64,000 nucleotides of DNA from Triglochin maritima (GCA_963682175.1 OY821772.1:56566925-56630924); one strand, 5' to 3'; positions 23,901 to 37,736 are shown, counted from the first letter of the stretch. Program-made: numbers and translations. The notes: generated by a model not told the origin, from the letters alone.

Positions 23901-26900
23901 TCCCATTTTTGTGTTGTTAAACCTTCTCTTATCGGTCAAATAATATAGCCAGTCCACTGGTGTGCTTTTACTGCCCCCGCTGTACCTCAACCTTGTTTGT
24001 GGAGTTGGTAGTACATTGTTACCTTTTCGTATGTGTATGCCTTCCCTACTGCTATCTATCTGCTTCTTTTGCTATCTTTTGGCCCTAGCACAAATCAAAT
24101 CTGATACCATGTATTCATGTGCCAGTTTTAGTATTTGTTTGTTTTCTAGCTTATTTCAGCCTGCATGCTTGTAGTTGCTCCATCAATGTGACAATTATCT
24201 CTGTTGGTGTTTTATGTTGTGTACATTATTAATGTACAAATGTAAATATGTAATTATTTGGGCTGCAATGGCCTTTTGACAGCCAATTGTAATTTTCCTT
24301 TTGTGTGCTGATATTTAATATCATCAAAAGAAGCAGTAATTGTAGGGCAATTAAAAAAAGTGTAGGGCACTTTACTGGAGAGAATACTTCGAGCATTTGA
24401 ATTCTTTCGAACTCCACTAATTATGTTTTCATGATATTACCTTAGACACTATTCTTCTGAGCATATTTTCCTATATTTCCTATATATATGCCTTCTTGAA
24501 TTTTCTTCTTCATTTATAATTTGGCTCACATGTATCATCTATCTTAATTTTAAGGCAATCTAAATCAGGGTAATATGAGTGCATAACCTTGGGTAATAAT
24601 TTGGCACATCATTATGCAGACTTTTTTTAAATATTGAATTTGCCATTTTTACTTATTCTTATTCCTGCATTTGTGCATGCCTGCGTGGATACTGCAAAAG
24701 TCCGCCCCTACCTTTCAATTAGTGCTCATTAAATCAAATCAACCAATTTCGATATATCTGCTAACTTTCCTTTACTGGCAATATTCAGTAATGATTTTTG
24801 GTATTGTGCATTCAGTTGACTTCTTTGCTTGGCGAAATTGGGCTCAATATCCAAGAAGCACATGCCTTCTCTACAAATGATGGATACTCATTAGATGTTT
24901 TTGTTGTTGAAGGCTGGCCGTATGAGGTAGTTTTTTTGTTTAATACCTTGATATCCTTCCCCTATGATTTACTTTTACCATTTGCAAGAACAAGAATGAA
25001 CACTCTCATTGGTAGATTCCACTCTAGCTAGATAAATATTATTACGAGAATCTTTTAAAACATTCAATTTTATACTGATTAAAAGAAGATTCCATTTTCT
25101 TCTTCTTTGGTATATTTGGGTCACTTTTTTATTTTTTCAAATTTGGACTATTTTCAACTTCTATGCCCGAATTGTCCCTGCCCTTTGACATACAAAGGCA
25201 TCTTTGTGTTTTTTTCCTAAACAAATTTCAAAATCTCCTATGCTTCTATAAGTATGTATTTAAGCGTGTAATTTTGTTCCATATTATATATGGACATGGT
25301 CTCATTGTTTTCACTGGAAGACTATTGTAATGATAAATTTAGACAATTTGTTTTCAAAAGTCAGTTGCCTTCTTATTATAGATATTATATAGGTATATAG
25401 AAGTAGTTTGGTGTTTGAACGAGGTTGGTCTCTTATACGGATGGGGTGAATTAACCTCCTTTGGATTTAATAACTACCCATAAAGACAAGGGGAAAAAAG
25501 ATTCAAATCCTTATATTTGAATGTGATTCAACTCAAAATCTAATTTTCGATCTCTTTGAAAAATATCTGGATTAGAAGTACATAAAATTCTTCTATTATC
25601 TTCGACCTCGTGTTTTTTTATTTTTTACTTGCTATCGTTGTACCACCCTTGGGGCTCTCATTGTACATGATAAAGAATCGATGTGCTCATTTTCTTATTC
25701 GATGAATATATATTATTCAGCACAAATATTAATTATATCGTTTTGAATTACATTGTATTAATGAAATGTTAACTTAATTTGGTATTGATTTTAGGTATGA
25801 CCGTATTTTTATCTAATCCAATTGTCATATTATTTGGCTTAGTAATTTATGAAACGAGGTGGTACTACATTTAAGTCTTCCGAAACACACATACACATAC
25901 AATATAATCACTGTACACATGTGAAACAATGTGAAGATTCAAGGACATAAACATGTTTTAGCTAGGAATATTTGAAGTTGAATGGGGCACACCAGACTGT
26001 GTTCAAATAACAATGCATTTCCATTTGCCTTTACTTTGGGGGCACGGGAAGTTGAAGTTGTTTTGCTCCGGTTTACTTGAAAGGAAATATTGCAAATTGT
26101 CATCCTTTTGCTTTAGAGTCTAAGATTTCTATGACCACATCTTCAAGCTTGTGGATGCTATAGATTGATGAACATGATGTTATTAAGTGCCATCTTAGTA
26201 TGATTTTTATTGTTTCTTTTCCTTATTTATAATTTATTATCTTGAGAACATTGTTTTGGATAGCATAAAAAAATAATCAGCATAAAAACTAGTCGTGGGG
26301 ATTTGGCATTGGACATAAGTGCGTGGAAGAAAACTATTCACGTTTCTGAACCTTGATTCTTTAAAGTTTATTTCTAGCCTTTCCCAACTAATTTGTGATT
26401 AAAGGCTTTGTTGTTGTTGTATTAAGTTTGTTTCCTTCGAGTTTTATCCTTTTTTATATTATACCAAGAAAACCCCAGCTTGGTCATAGAACGTGGGAGT
26501 ATGAGTTTCCCCCCAATATTTCAGTACTTTTATGCTCTTGGGTGTCTCAGCCTCTCATGTGGCTGAGTGAAGATATTAACGTAATAGCAGTTTTGTTTGC
26601 AATTTTCCTTTATCTCAAATAGTGTCATAGAAGCATACAACATCCAATATATTGTAGTTAATTTTTTAATTTTTTTATCTGATCAATTATTACTTGCATC
26701 TTAAATTATATTTTGTTTTTCAGGAAACTGAACAGCTGAGGCAAGAACTGCAGAAGGAAATACAGAAAATTGAGGTAGCTAGTGTTATTTTTATTTTGTT
26801 CTATTAGGATGTGAGCATGAACAAGTTGGTTTGATGTCTGATGCCAGTCTGGTTCTCACATGGTATCTACTTGTAACTAAATCCATATTACACTAGTAAT

Positions 26901-29900
26901 ATTAGGCTTTCAAAGTGTTGAAAAAATATTGAACGAGCGCAACAACTAGATTTACGTGGATCTCTTTTTAATATACCCATAAGATGTCAAGATTATTCTT
27001 GGATACTCGTGATATAATTTCTAAATTTCAGATGATGTAGATAATTTCTAAATTTTATAGAACCACAATAAGACTTGCAATGCGATATGGTGCGGAATGT
27101 TGAGCCACTAAAAGACAACATATACAAAAGATGAGTGTATCTGAAATGAGGATGTTGATGTTGATGTGGATGTGTGGCCATACGCGAATGGATCAGATTA
27201 GAAATGAAGATATTCGTGAGAGAGTTGGAGTTGCTCTAATGGAAGAGAAAGTTATACAACATAGACTGAGATGGTTTGGACATGTACAAAGATCTATGGA
27301 GACACCTATAAGAAGAGGAGTATTGAATCAGATCGAATATACAAAAATGGGAAGATGTAGACCACGATTGACTTGGGAGGAAGTTGTCAAAAGAGATTTA
27401 AAAGATTGGAATGTTCCTCGGGAATTTGCATTGGATAGAAACACGTGAAAGAAGGCGATTCACGTGCTTGAACCGTGACTCCTTAGAGTTTCATTTCTAG
27501 CCTACCCCAACTAGTTTGAGATTAAAGACTTTGTTGTTGTTGTAGATAATTTCAACAACATACTAGTTGTAGATAAATGCACACATTATAATTGACACAT
27601 TGATTTGTTTTTAGAAAAACAAAAATATCTCCGATCTTCAAACTTATTTACAAATCACAAGTTGTTGTTGGTTGCCAATATTTTGTGATGTATGACCCAT
27701 TGTCCCCTTGTTTTGAAAATATCAAAGGGTCTTTCCCAGTCAGTAGCATTGAATTGCTCTTCTTTGCTTGCGATTTCTTTCTTTCGTCATCATTATGCAT
27801 GCCCAAGGCCCATGTACCTTGTTATCTGCTTATCTGTATGAGTTTGCTTCCTTTATTTATTGACTGTCATAGCTTGCTAGTTTTCCTTATCTGTCCCGCT
27901 TGCATTTTTGGTTTAAAAGGTACCTGCTCCTCTCCAAAGTGTCTCATTAATGAAATTCTAACATTCAACACATTTTCCTCGACCTATTTGGCAATCGAGC
28001 CATTACCCATATAAGTCAAATTGAAATCATGGTTTCCTGGAGAATGGACTTGACTTACTTGTTGACCTCCAAATTCCATATGCAATGCAGAAGCATGCTT
28101 CAACAAAGCCTTACATATTAACTCCCATTGGGGAGCAAGCATCAACAAGTGACAAATTGCAGCTTGATCCCGTTGAAATACCTACAGATGGATCAGATGT
28201 ATGGGAAATTGATATTAAGCGCCTTAAGTTTGAAAAGAAAGTAGCATCTGGATCATACGGGGATCTGTAAGTCTTCTTCAGATGATTTTTTTTTTACTTG
28301 CCATTGAAAGTTATTAATATTTTCCCTTTCAGATATAGGGGTACATACTGTAGTCAGGATGTAGCCATCAAAGTATTGAATCCAGAACGTGTGAGTGTAG
28401 ATCTGCAGCGAGAATTTGCTCAAGAAGTGTACATAATGAGGTGTGCAGGATGCCCAAATTTATGACTCATGAAAATTCACTTTATGCATTTTCAATTTTC
28501 TAATTTTTAAAAAGTCACTATTGTAGATGCTTATTTCAATATTATTTTTTCTAAAACCAACGTGATTTTGTTGTCAATAATGAATGGGTTTCATCTTAAA
28601 ATCACTGGTTTACATGTAGAAACATAAAAAAATGATAAAACAAGAAAAGATTCAAAATTCTCTCAAACTTTCTCCCAATCAAGCTAGCATTAGACAAATT
28701 TGACGATTTTATTATTTTTTGGTTACTCGGCAGATTATATGAAGTAATTTTATGGCGGTGTCGTATTGCCATATCATGCATGCAGAACTTAGAAGACAAT
28801 AATTAGAATTTCCTGGAATATCATAATACATGGCATAATTCGAAAATACAAATGTATAATATATTTCATGTTGCATAATAGGTTCATGCTATTGTTTATA
28901 GATTAGATTTTTGTCAATTTGAGTTCATTTGTTTTTCTAGCTTTTATATTTGTGTAGATCTAAAAATTTGAGCACATCCGCTCTTTTAAACTTTCTAAAA
29001 CATTTTGGAGTTGGATCATGCTCATCGTATTGAGCTGCCTTCATTTGTTCTTGTTGGCAGGAAAGTTAGGCACAAGAATGTAGTGCAGTTCATTGGGGCC
29101 TGTACTAGACCTCCAAGTCTATGCATTATCACTGGTTGGTTGCCTAATTTAATGGGGTTTTTTCTTCCATTTCATAGTCTGTTGATCAAGGGTCCATTTT
29201 CTTATTAACTCTTATCTATTTATAGAGTTTATGTCTGGAGGAAGTGTGTATGACTTTCTTCACAAGCATAAAGGTGTGTTCAAGGTTCCAGCCATGCTTA
29301 GAGTAGGCATTGATGTTTCCAAGGGAATGAACTACCTTCACCAGAATAATATAATCCACAGAGACTTGAAGGCTGCCAATCTTCTTATGGATGAAAATGA
29401 TGTACGACTTTATTTTCTCATATTCTTGTTTTTTAAAGACTTACATTTAATAAAAAAGGTAAGTTTTGTTGGCATTCTAAGTGATACATTGATTTTGTTT
29501 TTAAACCTTAATACTTTGCATTGCATCATTTCGGCATCATAATATTCTATAAATCTCTTAAATTGCATCATACTAATTCTCAAAATCAGTTGTACATGAT
29601 AGTGAGGGTACTTCAACATGCATTTAAAAAAAAGGTATAAAGGTCTGACATTGAAACATAGTTGAAGGTATTATCAAGAAAGTTACGCTTAGACACTGTT
29701 GCAGAAAACTATCTCCAACAAGTACATTAAAGGGAGATAGTAATGTTCAAGAGTAGGAGTTTAGGACACATAATGGTGCAGTGTTCTTTAGTACTCTTGT
29801 TACTACTAGTATTTTTAAGCTTAAAACATTACCTCCTTTGGCCAGTTATAACTTAAATATGCATTTTTCTTTGTTGAAATTGTCACTATTTTTTACATGT

Positions 29901-32900
29901 ACTATTTATCCTTTCTTTATGAGCCAAAGCATTTTCTTTCTTTCTTTCTTTTATATCTATTAATCTATATGAATGCAAGCACATATGTGAGATATGATGG
30001 ATATGAATGGATGCCCTTCTTCATTTTAGTAGGGTAAAATACAATGAGAGTACATGACACCTTCATGAAATAATGGCTTTTGCCTAAACTGTGTTTTTCC
30101 TATACTACAAAGGCAAAAGGAGTTTTTTTTATCAATTACAATTGAAATGTAGTATCGAACTCGAAACCAATTGATGATTAGTGAAGTGAATGTCACAAGA
30201 ATAATATGATTTGTTCAATGTGTGACTGTTCTCTACACTTCCCCATACATGTGGTGTCTCATAAGTTGAACATGTGTATGTTTAAAGGTTGGTAGAAGTG
30301 TTGGCCAGCCGTTGGGTCTTTTTTGGCTATGATATCAAATTGAAGTGCAGGTATCCATTTCAAACCAATTGGTGATAAGTCGATTGACCCAGAATCTTAT
30401 AAGTCACAAGAATAATTTGACTTGTCTAATGTGAGACTATTCTCAACAATTACAAAGGCAAAATGTATTATTAGACATAAAAATTTTGTTAACAAATTTC
30501 AATCTTCGATAATGTTCTTAACTTGTGAACAATACCGGAATAGGTTTCCAATATTACAACTTAAAACGTTTCATTATATTATATTATATATCCAAAATTT
30601 ACTTGTAATAATTTAAGAATTATAATTAATTTTATAATGTTTTATACTTTTATTGCAATACTTGTAATATTAAAATACGTTGACATCAATTTAACCTTGT
30701 TAGGAAAATGAAAGTCCAAATGTAAATCTTCAACTATAGATCTTGATTTATGGCTCAAGTCATTCAAACATTTAGATAATCATAAATTTTAGGAGTCATT
30801 TATTGTTAGATCAAGTGACCGGGTTTTGTAACAAATGTATTGCCCATTTTTCCATTCTGAATTTTATGATTTTTGATATGCATGGATATCTTGAGTCATA
30901 ATATAAGAGCTATGGTTTGACTTTTCATTTGTAGTTTAAATTGATAACAAGGGTAAATTGATAACAACAATACAACATATTTTAAAGGTAGTGGATCCCT
31001 TTTTTTTATCAATCACTAGTCATACGGGCACATGCTTCGCATGCACAATGAATTTTAGAGAAAACTTAAAGAAAAAGTCATATACAAATCTTAATCAATG
31101 AGTAAGTTGATTTGATACTACTGAGAGTCAGATCATTTAGTCTTATGTTCAAGAAATGGATATGAGGTAACACTTATATTTTGTAACTAGAAATACAATA
31201 CCATATCATGATGGTGTTATCATAAATTAGAAATGAATTCGGTACTGGTTAAATTCAAAATTGGATGCCTCCTGCTACAACAAAATTACACTAATATTTA
31301 GGGAACAAAATATATCAAGCAAAACTAATGCAACATCTTTACCAAATGGCATTTTGTCTTGGCATTTTTATCATAGTTAAATTATATGGGTAATGGTATT
31401 ATCTGAATTTCAAGTGAGGTTTATTTTTGAAATTTCAGAAAGGAGTTCTATTCTCTTGTTAAAGGGTATAGATATAGATACATTCTAAAATGTTGAATGA
31501 CTGTTACTGTTGATGGTATCACATGGGTTTGTCAAAATTCTATAGATATTACATATTCTTGCTTCCTAATCGTTACTTGCATTAAAAGTTTTTTAGTACT
31601 TTTGATGCTAGGTTTCTATTTATCTTAATCATATTTCCCTGCTTCTTTGACCCATAACGACTTGGCCAAATAAAAGTTTATTCTAGATATTATATGAGAA
31701 TATAAATCTGACATGGGTTCAATTAAAAGTCTTGGTTGTATCATGAAAGACGAGATTTGTTTTGTAGCAATTACAAGTGTTATTTACAACGACGACAATA
31801 AAGCCCTTATTCCCAAACAAGTTGGGTAGGCTAGAAATGGAACTCTTTAAGAAATCATGTAGTTACAAGTGTTCTTTGTTTGATCATTTTTTCCCAAGTG
31901 CATGGTTCTTCAATTATGTAACAAAAAAATGTCAGTACCACACATTCATAAAAAAAGCAAAAAGATTGCGAGTACCTCAGTTGTCTTTGTAGTTGCTCGA
32001 AACGTTTCTGAAGGGCTTGGTGGACTGCTGAATGGTCTTATCTTTTTGTTTTTTCACATTTTGTCTTCTTCCTACATCACTTGTAATTTGTAAAGGAGAG
32101 ATACTTTTGCAGTAATTTGGAATCACAGATGAAGAAGTAATTTACAGTCTTACATATCCCCTTTGTAGTGCATGTTTTCCTTTTCTGTTCTCTAGATATA
32201 ATTTAAAGATGTTTAGGGTTTGTCTAAGCCTCTAAGGAATCTATTTTAGGTCAGATTATTATGGTAAAGGCTATTCAAACAATGAATCTTTTGCTTATCT
32301 TAATTAATTTATTTGTTTGGCATGTGGTAGGTTGTCAAGGTTGCTGATTTTGGAGTCGCAAGAGTCAAATGCCAGTCAGGTGTTATGACTGCAGAAACAG
32401 GAACATACCGCTGGATGGCTCCAGAGGTAATTCTCACTTTATGTCTACAGAGGAATTTACTCCCAGTCAAGTGAAGCGGTGTTTCATATATCAATAGTTA
32501 TAGGACCATTCTGTCCGCATGTCATAAATATATTGCCACTTTGTCATCTAGGTAATTCAGATTTTTTTCAAGAGAACTCTAATGAAAGTTTTATTAAATA
32601 ATATTCTGCATTGTACTGAAGATTTCTTTTTTTCATGCAAGTGTCCATCAGAAGATAATTTACATTGCACACAACTTTATTGTAGAAGTGTGGATTCTCT
32701 TACGAGTTACAACCATTGAAAGGTTGGCAGTTAGGAAGTACGGATACTTCTAGACCCTTGACATATCTTTATCTACCCGTATCTGTTATTGATACTTGTG
32801 GACATGTATCCAGTACTTCCCAGATTCTTTGTGACACTTCTTGATGCTTCTAGGATAACTCTAGATACTTTCACATAACTAAAACAAAACATACGAAAGA

Positions 32901-35900
32901 TATAATACTATTATCACTAACCATTACAATTGTCATCTCTTCTAAATATGCACCCATGTAGACTTTAGATTGAGTTTGCTGAAAGTGTGTAACTATTAAT
33001 GACTAAGGGTCTATTTGTGCACAGGAAACTGTCAGAAAATGGATTCTGTGGTCAACCGAAAACCAAAAGAAATTCAATTTTCGTTTGACCAAATTCCGGT
33101 TGTTTGTGCACACTGTCAGAATTCACCAGAAAATAAAAAAAACAAGTTATCTTCCATGTTAACCACTATAAGCCAAAAAAAATCACCATACCTCACATAC
33201 AAGAAAAAAGGCACCATAAGTCAAATTAGATAATTGAAATATCAATCCGAAATTACACCAAAATAACAAGAACATCAATCCAAAATAACATCACGATATC
33301 AATTACCATAAGCCAAAATAACATCACAATATCAATTACCATAAACCAAAATAACATCACGATAACAACTAAACTTGACCTTCATTTTCATCCAAAAATC
33401 AATGTAACCAAGTAGCACGCATGTCAGTCGGTAGAGATAGAAATGTTGCGCGATCATCTACCGACATTTTCATCGCTTTAAAATTTTCTTGTTGGTCAAA
33501 GCCAAGGAGAGATAGGAGAATTGTGGAAAACTCTCGTCTTTTATCTTCACACAAAATGTCTAATTTTCGCCGCTCTATAGCAACCATCTCTTCCATTAAT
33601 TTAAGTCTTTTTGTTGTTGCATCATCTTCTTTATCGCCATGTTTTTTCAGTGAAATTGCCATTTCAACTACTGCATTTGACATTTCCTCCCGAGACTCTG
33701 CATGAGAGCGTGCTCTTTTCACAACTTTACTTGAAGTTGGAGTGGTAGAGTGAGACCTCCCATGTTGAGATCTTGGTCGAACTCATCAATGTTAATCCTT
33801 TCAAAATGTCCTATATTATCTGAGTTCAATATGTTAGTATCTTCTTGCGGTGTTCTTGGATAGTCATTTGGTTGCATTGAGCCAACACCATTTGCCATAT
33901 TACTTTCAAATAAAATTTGAAGTTCATATATTGGGCAACTCTTTCCTTTGTATGACGCCATTTGTGGGTGTTTCTGACAACAAAAGGAATTAAAATTACA
34001 ACAACATCAACATAACCCCAATGCCTTAGAAGAGGCTCCCGCCTAAGCGAGGTAGGGGGGTCAGATGTACGCAACCCTACCACTGTAAAACAATGAGGTT
34101 GTTTCCAATTGACCCAAATGATGCAAATGCAACTGATCATCTGCGATTCCACAATAAAAGAAATGCAGATCATTTAAATAGCCCTTTGATATAGTCCATG
34201 ATGCTCCAAATGTCAAAAAACAACTTAATCTTTGACACAGTAGAAATGGGCAAAAAAGAATTAAAATTACAACTTTATGAAAAATTAAACATTTACTTAA
34301 AAATTAAATTTTTAATCGAACTTTACGAATTCATCCCATATCTCCTTCTCCACGTCAGTGTGTCCTTTGATAAATTCAGGGCCCCAACCACTTTGGTTTC
34401 TAATAATGGTGTAATTTTTGTACATGGTTCTCCATGTCTTCATCCTACTTTCAACTTTTGTTTGGTAATGAGAGGTTTCATTTTTTCATTAAACTTCTTA
34501 ACATCACCCACAACCACATCAGGTCTAATTCTCCCATCCAGGGTTTTACCACTTCCATCCACAATTACAGTACATAAATATTCAAGCATGAGTTCATCGG
34601 TTTGAATACTCCACAAATAATTATTGGTTTTACTCATTGTGGGTACTGCAGATAAGTTAAAAAACAAAACCAACATCCAAATTGAATTTTAACAACAAAT
34701 TTATGCAAAACATAAATATCGCCGTAATATTCAAAGTGGTTTCCTTAGCACATAAATATCACCATAACATTCAAACTGAATTCCCCTCTTTAAACTCCTA
34801 TTATCAACACAACCAATCCCCTGTTTAAATCGAACCAGAATTCAATTTTTGAGATATAATGGGAAAAAAATCTAATGTTTTAGTGCAATTTTGTTAAAAG
34901 TACCAACATGATAATCAAATGATAACAAAACTGAAAAAGGGAAAGTAGAGATGTTGATGTTGAGCTATCACACGTACTTCAAGATGGACAAACCCTTCCA
35001 AGTTTTTTTTTTAAAGAAGTAAGAATAAATATTTGATCAAGCCAACCCAAAAATGTTGCAAATTTTGAAGGGAAAAAATAATTGAAATCAGCCACAAGCA
35101 ATGAAAAAGAATAGAAAAGATATCCTTCTACTGTGTTGTCGTGATGACCATAACCATATTCACGGAACCCATGTTCTATCCAAAACCCATTTAAAAACCT
35201 TATCCTCATCTTAAATCCAAAATCGAATATGGAAAATCAAAACAAAAATCAACCCTATTCAACCAAAATCGAAACTGGAAAGATGGAAAAATGAGTAAAA
35301 TTCATACCTTTCTTGTTGGTTCGTCACTGGAGAAGGGGATTGTTGGAAAAGGGAGCGCTGCCGGAGGAGAGGTTCACTGGAGAAGGGATCGTCGCCGGAG
35401 GAGGAGGGGCGTTGGTGGAGGGGAGTGGGTTGTGGGATGAGAGGTAGGGTTTTGTTTTGGGGTGTTTTCCTTTGGTTTCTTTGGGGGGGGGTGAGAAAAC
35501 AAAAGAATATATTTGGTACTAATCCTTTTAAACTAGGGAAACCAAAGGAATTTATTTTCATTTTCTGAAGGTAGCACAAACACAAGGAAAACAGTTGGTC
35601 AAACGAAATCTATTTTCCTTTCCCTTGGTTTCTGGGTGCACAAACCCCCCTAAGGGATAAGTGGTTAGAAGCCATGATTTTGCAAATTATCAGAAGCATC
35701 ATGTGGATAATTTGTGAAAATGAATCTATTATTAAACTTGCATTGTGCCATGACTCCATTAATATGTGCCCTTAAGATTGGAGTGGGATGATAGTTAACT
35801 GCCTACATGAGTTCTCTTAAAAAGAATCTTTATCTAGTTGTATTGAGTAATTTCCTTTACCGTGAATGTTCTTTTTGCCCTTGATTTTGCTTTTTTCTCT

Positions 35901-36597
35901 CTTAACAACTGAAGGTCATAGAACACAAACCATATGACCACAAAGCTGATGTTTTTAGCTTCGCAATTGTGCTTTGGGAGTTGCTAACTGGAAAGGTAGT
36001 TATTAATGATGTGTTGGCATGTTCAAGATTTTTGCTGTGCTAATGAATTACTTAGACACCCTCAAGACATGATTATTTTTATGTCATTCTTTTGTCAGAT
36101 TCCCCATGAATATTTGACGCCGCTGCAAGCAGCTGTAGGTGTTGTCCAGAAGGTATATATAGCCGTCTATTAGTTGTGTTTGTGCAAATCAAAACTTTCA
36201 GCTTAAAAATTGACAGTAACATTTAAGCATAAAAAGGTTTCTACTCAGATCTTGAGCCAAACCGCGTACTGTGTGAAAAATATCTTATAGTTTTTGATGG
36301 CAGGGTCTAAGGCCTACAATTCCAAAAAATACACATCCTAAACTTACTGAACTGCTGAATAGATGCTGGCAACAAGACCCAAGCCTACGGCCTGATTTCT
36401 CTGAAATTCTAGATATATTGCAACACATCACCAAGGAGGTATTGTATTTGTGAATTGTGAGGTGACTGTTTTATCCTGCTGTTGTGGTTTTATTTGCTAT
36501 AAGTTGGTAACGTGACTGACAGGTTGAAAGTGAGGGCGATGAACGACGTAAAGAGAAATCAAGTGGTTTTCTTTCTTCCCTCAGACGAGGTCACTGA
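20973..36597 (+). CDS. STY46: ACT-domain Ser/Thr/Tyr protein kinase, STY8/STY17/STY46 type
   Basis: Sixteen exons, read from splice sites and protein similarity: 20973-21160, 21250-21364, 22249-22325, 22463-22582, 23459-23513, 24816-24926, 26724-26774, 28091-28266, 28333-28440, 29061-29134, 29226-29401, 32331-32426, 35915-35995, 36099-36152, 36304-36438, 36523-36597. They join in frame to 563 aa. The start encodes [12 protein letters not shown], and [20 protein letters not shown] follows at the exon 1-2 join. An ACT domain lies at about 168-235 ([20 protein letters not shown]). The kinase domain runs from about 285: glycine loop SGSYGD, Lys311 in [12 protein letters not shown] with Asp405, DFG Asp423, MAPE 446-449. 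Arabidopsis members act in the cytosol and phosphorylate transit peptides of chloroplast precursors. Length and motifs match the family, and all catalytic residues are present. Introns 11 and 12 are swollen by repeats. The choice between STY paralogues is uncertain. Confidence 0.93.
26293..26420 (+). mobile_element. RTE-type LINE 3'-end fragment in kinase intron 6
   Basis: The stretch encodes a decayed [21 protein letters not shown] reverse-transcriptase C-terminus followed by the conserved 3' UTR phrase TTTCTAGCCT...CCCAACTA...GATTAAAGGCTTTG and a TTGTTGTTGTTG tail. This matches the 3' end of the better-preserved fragment in intron 7. It is 5'-truncated. I could not find its target duplication. 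Confidence 0.75.
27049..27541 (+). mobile_element. 5'-truncated RTE-type LINE in kinase intron 7, with target duplication
   Basis: A decayed reverse-transcriptase C-terminus is readable ([14 protein letters not shown], then [56 protein letters not shown]), followed by a 3' UTR ending in TTGTTGTTGTTG. The 12-bp GTAGATAATTTC occurs at 27037-27048 and again at 27542-27553. This is the duplication expected from target-primed reverse transcription. In-frame stops show it is dead. It lies in the sense orientation of the host kinase gene. Confidence 0.88.
31786..31862 (-). mobile_element. Very short RTE LINE 3' end in kinase intron 11
   Basis: On the minus strand this 77-bp insert reads TTTCTAGCCTACCCAACTTG, then TTTGGGAATAAGGGCTTTA and a TTG-like tail, the RTE 3' end. 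TTACAAGTGTTATTT (31771-31785) and TTACAAGTGTTCTTT (31863-31877) flank it and form a 15-bp target duplication with one mismatch. Confidence 0.8.
33399..34637 (-). pseudogene. Myb/SANT-like ORF1 gene of the Harbinger element, broken
   Basis: From 34637 the minus strand encodes [20 protein letters not shown]... and, in a second frame, [20 protein letters not shown] ... KEIWDEF, typical of the Myb/SANT-like domain of plant PIF/Harbinger ORF1 proteins. A GT donor at 34325-34326 and an AG before 33973 define an intron, after which [19 protein letters not shown] continues. The C-terminal part is a charged probable coiled coil ([20 protein letters not shown]). Single-base frame shifts occur near 34455 and near 33757, so no full protein can be made. 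A SINE-like insertion sits in the intron. Sequencing error cannot be excluded for either shift. Confidence 0.8.
34003..34257 (-). mobile_element. SINE-like retroinsertion inside the Harbinger element
   Basis: The 16-bp GAATTAAAATTACAAC occurs at 33987-34002 and again at 34258-34273, a long duplication typical of target-primed retroinsertion. On the minus strand the insert contains GGTAGGGTTGCGTACATCTG, then ACCCCCCTACC, AGCCTCTT and GGCATTGGGGTTATGTTG, phrases of a common plant SINE 3' part. The 5' part was not recognised. It lies in the intron of the broken Myb-like gene. Confidence 0.72.
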
Positions 36598-37642
36598 CCA
36601 ATATAAGCTGATAGTTTTCGGGCAGACTCAATCATGGCGGAGCCACCCGTACTAATGGATTCATAACACCTGCGTTTTGTAATTGTGTTAAACATTTTCT
36701 CAAAATGTGAGTTATTAACTTATTTGGTGATTCGTTTCCTTAGGCCATTCTGCGGTCCTAATAATATGATCCATCATAATTGATAGTTTGTACATTGTGT
36801 TATAAGTTTTTTTCGTGGTGTCTTCATTTTTCACTAGTGCTCCGCACTGCGTTTAATTGATAGGACGGTAAGGTGATTTCTGTTTAGATCGTCTAGGTAA
36901 AGATGAAAGTTGTGTACTATATGACTTGCTATTTATACAAAAGCATTTTTAAACGTTGGGCAGCTATTGCAGCTGTTATTTGTACTATACCTTGTTTGTC
37001 TGATCCTGACTTGCGAAACTAACTTTCATGTGCCACGAGCGTCATTCTTCTGAAATCAAAGCACGACAGACCTACCAAGTCTTAGTAGCGTCTAGGACTT
37101 AATGATTGCCCTGCGGCCTGTTTTTCAAGGTTGGCACGGTATGTGTTGTGGGTTGACGTCTGCAAATTCAAGTCATTTCCTATTTTTCATTTATTGGAAT
37201 CCAAAGCCACCCAAAGCTCCAATAGATTTGCCAATACGTAACTCAAAAGTATTTGTTACTTATATAAAAAAAAACATTTGAAACCACTCACAATGTGCTT
37301 TTTTCAAACAGGCAGATGAGTAGTTGTGGGGGTGGGAACGTGGGATTGGGACACGTGTAGATTTTCATCTTTACGACATCTTTAGTCACATAATCTATTT
37401 TAATAATTAAAATTAACATATTTATTTATTAAAAAAATTTAATCACAAACCATTAACATTTATTTATTAAAAAAGTTAATCACAGTTTGTTCCGTGAAAT
37501 AAATCATAATTTCATTTTACTTATCTAAATTTTAAAAGACGACAATCATTTTTCAAACAGACACAATATGACTTGTGAGCGTATGATAAACTCACAACAG
37601 AATAGAGAGCTAAAAATTATAAAATCTATCAAATCATTAAGA
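36598..37642 (+). other. 3' UTR and downstream region of the STY kinase gene
   Basis: The sequence just after the TGA should be the 3' UTR. No single strong poly(A) signal stands out. Near 37400-37480 the phrase ACATTTATTTATTAAAAAA with TTAATCACA is duplicated in tandem. No further gene was recognised before MULE B. Confidence 0.5.
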
Positions 37643-37729
37643 ATTTTCTACTGAACTGCTAAACATCGCCCCAAAATTACTTAAATCGCCCCTTGAAATT
37701 ACCAAATTGCCCTTCCTCCTATTTTTGCT

Positions 37730-37736
37730 TATATAT
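37730..37736 (+). promoter_or_regulatory. TATA box of the MULE B PMD gene
   Basis: TATATAT lies about 80 bp inside the left end and 62 bp upstream of the PMD start codon. A TATATAA occupies the same position in MULE A, so the promoter appears to be carried by the subterminal region. Inferred from motif and position. Confidence 0.55.

Larger units (their letters stand above)
33007..35650 (-). mobile_element. PIF/Harbinger-type element in kinase intron 12
   Basis: The element is flanked by the trinucleotide TAA (33004-33006 and 35651-35653), the target preference of PIF/Harbinger transposons. Its ends are inverted: GGGTCTATTTGTGCACAGG on the left, and GGGGGGTTTGTGCACCCAG read inward from the right. 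Inside is a broken Myb/SANT-like gene, the typical ORF1 partner of these transposons, but no DDE transposase, so the element is defective. A SINE-like insertion lies within it at 34003-34257. Its presence explains much of the 3.5-kb length of kinase intron 12. The orientation given follows the Myb-like gene. Confidence 0.88.
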
